Under the pieces are notes generated by a model. The model searched no databases. It was not told the origin of the DNA and saw only the letters and a program-made list of their open reading frames with translations. The position numbers and the translations under genes were made by a program. Shown here in pieces: positions 58,941-64,000 of a stretch of DNA of 64,000 nt. Source of the DNA: Sediminihabitans luteus (GTDB lineage Bacteria > Actinomycetota > Actinomycetes > Actinomycetales > Cellulomonadaceae); assembly GCF_002797595.1 (NCBI RefSeq), contig NZ_PGFE01000001.1, forward strand, positions 1,116,001-1,180,000, in the 5' to 3' direction. Positions within the stretch are counted from its first letter, which is position 1, and each line of letters starts with the position of its first letter.

Positions 58941-58952
58941 CGCCCTTCGGGC

Positions 58953-59702
58953 TCAGCGGGCCGCGAGCCAGGTGCGGAACGTGACCGCGCCGCGCACGTC
59001 CGGGTCCGCGCAGGTGAGCGCGCCGGCGCGCAGGGCCCGGCCGCTCGCACCGAGCACGCGCAGCGGGACGACGAGCGCGGTCGTGCCCGTGGCCGCGACC
59101 CACTGGCGGGCCAGCCCCGCGACGTCGGACACCTCGGGGCCCGCGACCGTGACGCGACCCCGCCGCGGACCGGCCTCGACCACGTCCGCGAGGGCGGCCG
59201 CGACGTCCGCGACCGCGACGGGCTGGAGCGGGAACCCGGGGCCGGGCAGGACGCGCGCCCGGGCGGCCCCCGCGAAGACCGACCCGAGCAGGTCGTGGAA
59301 CTGGGTCGCCCGCACGAGCGTCCACGGCACGGGCGACGACTCGACCACGACCTCCTGCTCGGCCTTGACCGCGTAGTAGCCGTAGGCCCGCACGCGCTCG
59401 CACCCGACGATCGAGACGCCCACGTGGTGCGTCACGCTGGCCTGCTGCTCGGCCGCGATGAGCCGCCGGGTGCCGTCGACGAGCACCGCGGCGGTGCGCG
59501 CCCGGCTCACCGAGACGGCGTTGGTCGCGTCGACGACGACGTCGCAGCCGGTCAGCGCCTCGTGCAGCCCTCGCCCCGTGGCGAGGTCGACCCGGTGCGG
59601 CGCGTGCCGGGCGAGCGCGCGCACGTCGTGCCCCCGGGCCTCGAGGGCGAGCACGGTCGCCCTCCCGAGCGTGCCCGTGCCGCCGACGACCGCGACCCGC
59701 AC
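58953..59702 (-). CDS. NAD(P)-binding (NmrA/atypical SDR-like) protein
   Basis: A 249-residue Rossmann protein with VVGGTGTLGRATVLALEARGHDVRALAR at 5-32, a TQFHDLLGSVFAG stretch typical of NmrA-like proteins and no Tyr-x3-Lys pair, so it may be a sensor or reductase. GTG at 59702 is 2 bases after the HATPase stop, so it is co-transcribed and probably co-translated with it. The stop lies 13 bases beyond the direct repeats of palindrome F. Confidence 0.82.
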   Translation of the reverse strand: MRVAVVGGTGTLGRATVLALEARGHDVRALARHAPHRVDLATGRGLHEALTGCDVVVDATNAVSVSRARTAAVLVDGTRRLIAAEQQASVTHHVGVSIVGCERVRAYGYYAVKAEQEVVVESSPVPWTLVRATQFHDLLGSVFAGAARARVLPGPGFPLQPVAVADVAAALADVVEAGPRRGRVTVAGPEVSDVAGLARQWVAATGTTALVVPLRVLGASGRALRAGALTCADPDVRGAVTFRTWLAAR

Positions 59703-59704
59703 GA

Positions 59705-60184
59705 CTATCCCGCCGTCGGCGCCAGGGCCTCGGCGGCCGGGGTGTCGGGCGCGCCCGGCTCGGGCGTGAAGACCGCCCACACGTGCTTGCTGTTGCCGAC
59801 GCGGTACCAGCCGACGGCCTCCGCGACGCGTGCCACGAGGATCAGGCCGAAGCCGCCCTCGCCGGGCGCACGGTCGCCGCCGAACTCGGGCACGCCCGTC
59901 GGGTCGTGGTCCGCGACGTCGAGCAGGTGCTGGGTGCCGCGGGTCGAGAGCACGACCCGCGTCGGGGGCAGGGCGTGCCGCAGCGCGTTCGTGGCGAGCT
60001 CGCTCGCGACGAGCACCATCTGCTCGGCGCTCTCGGTGAGCCGCGCGCCCGCCGCGGGCGGGAGCCCCGTGAGCTCCTCGTGGAGCGTGCCCCGCAGCCG
60101 GGCGAGCTCGTCGAGCGAGTCGATCACCCACCGGCGCTGCGGGACGAAACCTGCCGGGGGAACCTGTTCGTCGAGCTCGTGCAC
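59705..60184 (-). CDS. second RsbW-like HATPase_c_2 kinase
   Basis: A 159-residue GHKL protein with the N box SELATNALRHALPP and the G2 loop GEGGFGLILVARVAEAVGWY, as in the protein at 12973. GTG at 60184 is chosen: GAGGG lies 9-13 bases upstream, and the earlier frame is low complexity. The gene is followed after 2 bases by an NAD(P)-binding protein, an unusual partner; no STAS gene is near. It could bind a sigma factor or a STAS protein encoded elsewhere. Confidence 0.83.
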   Translation of the reverse strand: MHELDEQVPPAGFVPQRRWVIDSLDELARLRGTLHEELTGLPPAAGARLTESAEQMVLVASELATNALRHALPPTRVVLSTRGTQHLLDVADHDPTGVPEFGGDRAPGEGGFGLILVARVAEAVGWYRVGNSKHVWAVFTPEPGAPDTPAAEALAPTAG

Positions 60185-60249
60185 ACGATCACATCCCTCG
60201 TCTGGTCGGACCTCCAGGGTGCGCCGTCCGGGCCGTGCACGCGCGGCGA

Positions 60250-60325
60250 GAGGCACCGGATGTGGTGGGCGCCACGTCCGGTGCCTCGGGGGCGGACGGC
60301 GCGACCGCGGCCGCGCCGTCCGCCC
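60250..60325 (-). terminator. two tandem hairpins after the MFS gene
   Basis: Arms 60250-60265 and 60272-60287 pair at 15 of 16 positions (one G-T); arms 60290-60303 and 60312-60325 (GGGCGGACGGCGCG) pair perfectly over 14 bases. They lie between the MFS stop and the HATPase start on the same strand, so they probably end the MFS transcript. Confidence 0.75.
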
Positions 60326-60359
60326 GGTCGAGCCGTCCCCCGGGATGCGTCGTCGCAGG

Positions 60360-61943
60360 TCAGGCAGGCTCCTCCGCGAGGATTCCGCGTGCCACGACCG
60401 GGACCGCCGGTCCGGCGCCGACCGGCACAGGGGTCGGCGAGACCGGGGTCGGCGAGACCGGGGCGGCGGCCTCGACGGTCGAGGCGGTCGCGGGCGTGCC
60501 GTCCGACTCGCCGGCGCGTGCCTTGCCGTTCGAGATCCGCAGCGCGAGCACCGCGAACGTCAGCGCGAGGCCGGCAGAGACGAGCCACACCGCGACGTAC
60601 GCGGACTCGCTCGCGACGGTCGACGCCGCGTCGCCCGTGCCGACGGTCGTGACGAGGCCGCTCATGATCGCGGCGAACACGGCACCCGCGGCGCCGCCCG
60701 AGGCGGTGCGCGAAGTGTTGTAGAGCGACGAGGTGATCGCGACCTGGTCCTGCGGGGCTCGCATCACGACGATCGTGGGCAGGGTCGCCATGAGGACGCC
60801 GCCCGCGACCGACGTGACCGCGGTCAGCGCGAGGTAGCCCGGGGTCGAGGAGTGCCACGCCGCCATGACGAGGTAGGTCGCGCCGGCCGTGAGGCTCCCG
60901 GCGAGGATCGTGGCGCGGTAGCCGATGCGGCGGGCGATCCGGTCGCCCATGCTCGCGCCGAGGAACGCGAAGCCGCCCGCGACGAGGGCGATCAGGCCGA
61001 CGCCTGCCGAGCCCATGCCGAGCCCGAACCCAGCGACGTCCGGGTCGGTCAGCGCGAACACCGACAGCGGGGTCTGCCCGCCGAGCATCCAGGCGCCGAA
61101 CAGCACGCCGAGGCCGATGGGCAGTCCCACGCCCGAGGAGCCGACGGCGCGCAGGTCGACGAGCGGCGAGGTCACGCGGAGCTCGAGCGCGGTCCACCCG
61201 GCGAGCACCACGGCACCGCCGACGATCGCGACGAGGGTCTTCGGGTCGGTCCAGCCCCACACGTTGCCGTTGCCGACGCCGCCGAGCAGCATCACGAGGC
61301 CGAGGCCCAGGAGCGCAGCGCCCCACCAGTCGATCGTGCCGGTCGAGCGCACCGACGTCTCGGGCACGAGGAAGATCACGACGGGCACGCACAGGGCGAG
61401 CAGCACGGCCGGGGCCCACAGCACGACACCGAGCGGGAGCACCTCGCCGAGGCCGCCCGAGAGCAGTGCGCCGAGCGAGGCGCCGAGCGTGAGCGCGCCG
61501 ATGAGCAGGCCGATCGCCTTGCCGGCGTTCTCGGGGTTGCGGTCGCGGACGATCGCGAACTCGAGCGGGATGAACGCGACGAGCGCGGCCGAGATCGCGC
61601 GGCCGAGCAGGAAGATCTCGAACGTGGGCGCGACCGCGACGACGATCGAGCCGATCGCGGTCAGGGCGGCGGCGATCGCGAGCATGCGCTTGTGGCCGTA
61701 GCGGTCGCCCATCTTGGCGATCACGGGCACGAACACGACGCTCGTGAGCAGGAACACCGAGGTGACCCAGTTGAGCGCGCTCGGCGGGGCGTCGAAGCGC
61801 TCGCCGATCTGCCCGAGCAGCGGCAGGAACCAGCCCTGGAGGAACCCGCTCGACAGCTCCATGACGACGAGGAACCCGACGAGCGACGAGACCGTCGCGG
61901 TGCGCGCCGGTGCGCCGGTACGTGATGACGATGGTGAAGACAT
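60360..61943 (-). CDS. MFS multidrug-type exporter
   Basis: A 527-residue major facilitator protein, probably with 14 helices (DHA2-like). The N-terminal VMELSSGFLQGWFLPLLGQIGERF, the helix 2-3 loop GDRYGHKRMLAI and the helix 4-5 region RDRNPENAGKAIGLL are typical. The last 45 residues are a Pro/Val/Thr repeat (VSPTP) of low complexity. ATG at 61943 has GGGAGG 6 bases upstream, with a dyad that overlaps it. It is divergent from the Lrp-type regulator, which probably controls it. Substrate unknown. Confidence 0.87.
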   Translation of the reverse strand: MSSPSSSRTGAPARTATVSSLVGFLVVMELSSGFLQGWFLPLLGQIGERFDAPPSALNWVTSVFLLTSVVFVPVIAKMGDRYGHKRMLAIAAALTAIGSIVVAVAPTFEIFLLGRAISAALVAFIPLEFAIVRDRNPENAGKAIGLLIGALTLGASLGALLSGGLGEVLPLGVVLWAPAVLLALCVPVVIFLVPETSVRSTGTIDWWGAALLGLGLVMLLGGVGNGNVWGWTDPKTLVAIVGGAVVLAGWTALELRVTSPLVDLRAVGSSGVGLPIGLGVLFGAWMLGGQTPLSVFALTDPDVAGFGLGMGSAGVGLIALVAGGFAFLGASMGDRIARRIGYRATILAGSLTAGATYLVMAAWHSSTPGYLALTAVTSVAGGVLMATLPTIVVMRAPQDQVAITSSLYNTSRTASGGAAGAVFAAIMSGLVTTVGTGDAASTVASESAYVAVWLVSAGLALTFAVLALRISNGKARAGESDGTPATASTVEAAAPVSPTPVSPTPVPVGAGPAVPVVARGILAEEPA

Positions 61944-61954
61944 GTGTGACCTCC

Positions 61955-61973
61955 CGGTCGGATCGTGCGACCG
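61955..61973. promoter_or_regulatory. dyad between the MFS and Lrp-type genes (candidate operator)
   Basis: CGGTCG (61955-61960) and CGACCG (61968-61973) form a perfect inverted repeat with a 7-base spacer. It overlaps the MFS ribosome site and lies 41 bases before the regulator start, where the divergent Lrp-type regulator could control both. Confidence 0.45.
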
Positions 61974-62014
61974 ACGCTAGGGATGGCAGCGTTTCCGGCG
62001 GGTAACATCGCAGG

Positions 62015-63040
62015 ATGCCGACGGAATCGACCTCACGATTGCAGGATTCCGACCTCGACGAGGCTGATCGCCGGATCCTGCACGCGCTCCAGGTGCGCCC
62101 GCGCGCCTCGTGGACCCTGCTCGGCGAGGTGCTCGGGCTCGACCCCGCGACCGTCGCGCGGCGGTGGGAGCGCCTCGCGGGCGACGGTCTGGCGTGGGTC
62201 ACCGCCTACCCCGCGCGCCTCGTGGGCAGCGACCCCGCGGGGGCCCTCGTCGAGCTCGAGAGCCGTGCCGGGCACGTGCACGCGCTCGTCGACGAGCTCG
62301 CGCACGACCCGCAGTGCCTCTCGATCGACGTGACGGCGGGCAGCCGCGACCTGCTGCTCACGGTCGCCGCGACCGATCAGACGGCGCTCGCCGAGTACCT
62401 CGTGGACCGCCTCGGACGCATGCGCTCGATCCGGTCGATCCGGTCGCAGATCGTCGCCGAGGTGCTCGCCGACGCGAGCACGTGGCGGCTGCGGGCGCTC
62501 GACCCGGAGACCGTCGCCCGCCTCGAGGAGCCCGCGCCGCCGCTCGCACGACGCGCCACGACCCCGCTCGAGCAGTCCGTGGTCGCCGAGCTCGCGGCCG
62601 ACGGACGCGTGAGCGCGACCGCCCTCGCGGGGCGGCTCGGCGTCTCGGAGCGCCGGGCCCGCGACACGCTGCGGACCGTGCTGCACGGGCACGTGCGCCT
62701 GCGCACCGAGGTGACCCGGGCGGTCTCGGGGTGGCCGGTCAACGCCTGGTACTTCCTGCGCGTCCCCGCGGCGCAGGCGCAGCGCGTGGGCACCGAGCTC
62801 GGTCGGGTCGAGGAGGTGCGCACCGTGATGTCGACGATCGGCAGCTGGAACATCGCGGTGGGCGTGTGGCTGCGCACCCTCACGGACGTGCAGCGCCTCG
62901 AGTCGACGCTCGAGGCGCGGCTGCCGGGCGTCGTGATCGTCGACCGTTCGACCGTGCTGCGCACCGCGAAGATCGTCGGCACCGTGCTCGACGCGTCAGG
63001 TCGTCGGACCGCCCGGGTCGCGATCCCCGTCGTCCGCTGA
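62015..63040 (+). CDS. duplicated Lrp/AsnC-family regulator
   Basis: A 341-residue protein made of two Lrp/AsnC units in tandem: HTH plus RAM-like domain at about 10-160 (LDEADRRILHALQVRPRASWTLLGEVLGLDPATVARR) and again at about 180-330 (ELAADGRVSATALAGRLGVSERRARDTL). Such double Lrp proteins are mainly actinobacterial. The effector is likely an amino acid or related compound. ATG at 62015 is the start, with CGCAGG upstream. It is divergent from the MFS exporter and overlaps the convergent GT87 gene by 45 bases. Confidence 0.87.
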   Translation: MPTESTSRLQDSDLDEADRRILHALQVRPRASWTLLGEVLGLDPATVARRWERLAGDGLAWVTAYPARLVGSDPAGALVELESRAGHVHALVDELAHDPQCLSIDVTAGSRDLLLTVAATDQTALAEYLVDRLGRMRSIRSIRSQIVAEVLADASTWRLRALDPETVARLEEPAPPLARRATTPLEQSVVAELAADGRVSATALAGRLGVSERRARDTLRTVLHGHVRLRTEVTRAVSGWPVNAWYFLRVPAAQAQRVGTELGRVEEVRTVMSTIGSWNIAVGVWLRTLTDVQRLESTLEARLPGVVIVDRSTVLRTAKIVGTVLDASGRRTARVAIPVVR

Positions 63041-64000
63041 CGACGCGCGCACCGCCCCGTCGTCCACCGACCGACCATCCACCGGCCCGTCGCCCGCGGA
63101 CCCGGCACCCTCCCGAACCCGCACGCGCGCGACGAGCACGCCCGCCGCGACCGCGAGCACGAGCACGAGCGCGTTGCGCACCGCCGCGAGCACGGTGTCG
63201 AGCGGCACGGCCAGCAGGAACTCGTCGTAGTGGTCGGGGAACAGCCGGTGCGTGAGCAGCGCGACCACGAGCAGGGCGGCCGCGAGCACCGTCCACGTCC
63301 CGGGCCGCAGCACGCGCGACCCGCGCGCCCCCAGCGCCGCGAGCGCGACCGCGACGGGCGGCGCGAACCACGTGACGTACTGCGGCGAGCCGACCTTGTT
63401 GAACGCGACGAGGCACAGCGAGAGCGCGAGCGTCGCCAGGAGCACGAGCTCGAGGTCGGGACCGCGGCGCGCGACGTCGTCCGGCACGGCGCGGCGCAGG
63501 CGCGCGGCCGAGCGCCACGTCGCGAGCGCGACCGCCGCGACGGCCACGAGCAGCAGCGTGTCGAGCGCGGCCGCGGTCGCGTCCGTCCCGGGCCCGGTGA
63601 TCTCGAGGACCTTGAGGGGCGCGTCGAACACGACCGGGAACTCGCCCGACCACAGGCGCGCGAGCGAGAACGGCGTCGCGGCGACTGCCTCGACCTGCAG
63701 GCCGCGGCTGCCCTGGTCGCCGAAGAACGTCAGCACGCGCGCTCCCGCACCGCCGAGCAGCGCGAGCCCGACCACGATGGCCGAGACGAGCGCCGCGGGC
63801 AGCACGACGCGCCGCCACGGCCGGCGCACGACCAGCGCGAGCGGGACGAGGACGGCGCCCGGCGCGACCTTGACCCACGCGGCGCCGGTCGCCAGGGCGC
63901 TCGCGAGGCGCGGCCGGGCGACGGGCGCGAGCTGCGCGAGCGCGATCACGGTCAGCGCGGCGGAGACGCCGTCGAGCCGCGTCAGGGTGATCGGCCCGAG
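62996..64000 (-). CDS. GT87 (DUF2029) mannosyltransferase-like membrane protein, 5' end beyond the window
   Basis: The frame is open to base 64000 (LGPITLTRLDGVSAALT at the edge) and gives 334 residues with about ten hydrophobic segments. GT87 marks are RLDGVSAALTVIALAQLAPVARPRLASALATGAAWVKVAP, the FFGDQGSRGLQVEA loop and the FNKVGSPQYVTWFAPP region, as in polyprenol-phosphate-dependent mannosyltransferases of actinobacteria. The usual catalytic Asp-Asp region is in the missing N-terminal part. The C-terminal 40 residues are Asp/Gly-rich and overlap the Lrp-type gene. Confidence 0.83.
   Translation of the reverse strand, partial: LGPITLTRLDGVSAALTVIALAQLAPVARPRLASALATGAAWVKVAPGAVLVPLALVVRRPWRRVVLPAALVSAIVVGLALLGGAGARVLTFFGDQGSRGLQVEAVAATPFSLARLWSGEFPVVFDAPLKVLEITGPGTDATAAALDTLLLVAVAAVALATWRSAARLRRAVPDDVARRGPDLELVLLATLALSLCLVAFNKVGSPQYVTWFAPPVAVALAALGARGSRVLRPGTWTVLAAALLVVALLTHRLFPDHYDEFLLAVPLDTVLAAVRNALVLVLAVAAGVLVARVRVREGAGSAGDGPVDGRSVDDGAVRASSADDGDRDPGGPTT

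Noticed and set aside
1-64000. tRNA, rRNA, riboswitch, prophage or insertion sequence
   Set aside because: No cloverleaf with a T-loop signature, no 16S/23S segment, no transposase or integrase frame and no known riboswitch core could be found by reading both strands; small RNAs cannot be excluded.

Overview
The window is a 64 kb stretch of very GC-rich DNA with dense genes, GTG starts about as common as ATG, many 1-4 base gene overlaps (ATGA/GTGA/TGATG) and no rRNA, tRNA, CRISPR array, insertion sequence or prophage that I can see. Codon use and gene content (type III polyketide synthase cluster, DUF4166, LtrA, HxlR/TetR/MocR regulators, HATPase/SpoIIE/STAS signalling, UbiA, GT87) point to an actinobacterium, most likely of the Cellulomonas/Micrococcales kind. 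The genus is an inference, not a match.

Layout. 1-8 kb: phosphoenolpyruvate carboxylase (its C-terminal part lies beyond the window), a secreted M23 peptidase with SH3 domains, a large membrane protein with a GH67-like glycosidase domain, an endonuclease IV-like enzyme and an SRPBCC protein. 8-12.6 kb: a GPH-type sugar transporter facing a TetR regulator, then an FMO/SDR pair. 12.6-15.7 kb: STAS protein, RsbW-like kinase and, convergent to them, a bacteriophytochrome fused to a SpoIIE phosphatase. 15.9-24 kb: desaturase, Ohr with a divergent TetR, CDP-alcohol phosphatidyltransferase, PfpI, DUF389, epimerase, ZIP transporter, PrsW-like protease. 24-31 kb: DUF4166/SRPBCC pair, CmtR-like regulator with a CDF exporter, ArsR/SRPBCC pair, MocR regulator with TauE. 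31-38 kb: SDR and aminotransferase, CPBP protease, CobW GTPase overlapping an amidohydrolase, two very small genes. 38-44 kb: K+ channel, GNAT/HxlR, DoxX, LtrA, SDR, GNAT. 43-49 kb: UbiA prenyltransferase, a membrane protein with an acidic repeat tail, and an operon of type III PKS, membrane methyltransferase and FAD oxidoreductase. 49-64 kb: GNAT, PAS/GAF/SpoIIE phosphatase, phosphopantetheinyl transferase, PepSY protein with a His-rich partner, FUSC protein, a possible VapA-like protein, SDR, DUF1992, NAD(P)-binding protein with a second RsbW-like kinase, an MFS exporter facing a double Lrp regulator, and a partial GT87 glycosyltransferase.

How the parts work together. The STAS/kinase/phytochrome-phosphatase set has every part of an RsbV-RsbW-RsbU partner switch, with red/far-red light as the likely input. 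A second phosphatase (50.3 kb) and a second kinase (59.7 kb) of the same families are present. The PKS operon with the nearby UbiA gene resembles actinobacterial clusters that make alkylated phenolic or quinone lipids.

Structure beyond genes. At least six related palindromes with arms of about 20-30 bases lie at 28.7, 47.1, 49.3, 50.2, 52.75 and 58.8 kb, and two of a second sequence type at 17.1 and 23.2 kb. Several carry short direct repeats on their flank. One lies inside the coding sequence of the type III PKS, in frame. Short in-frame tandem repeats (units of 9, 15 or 18 bases) occur at the ends of several proteins. These two patterns are the most unusual features of the window.
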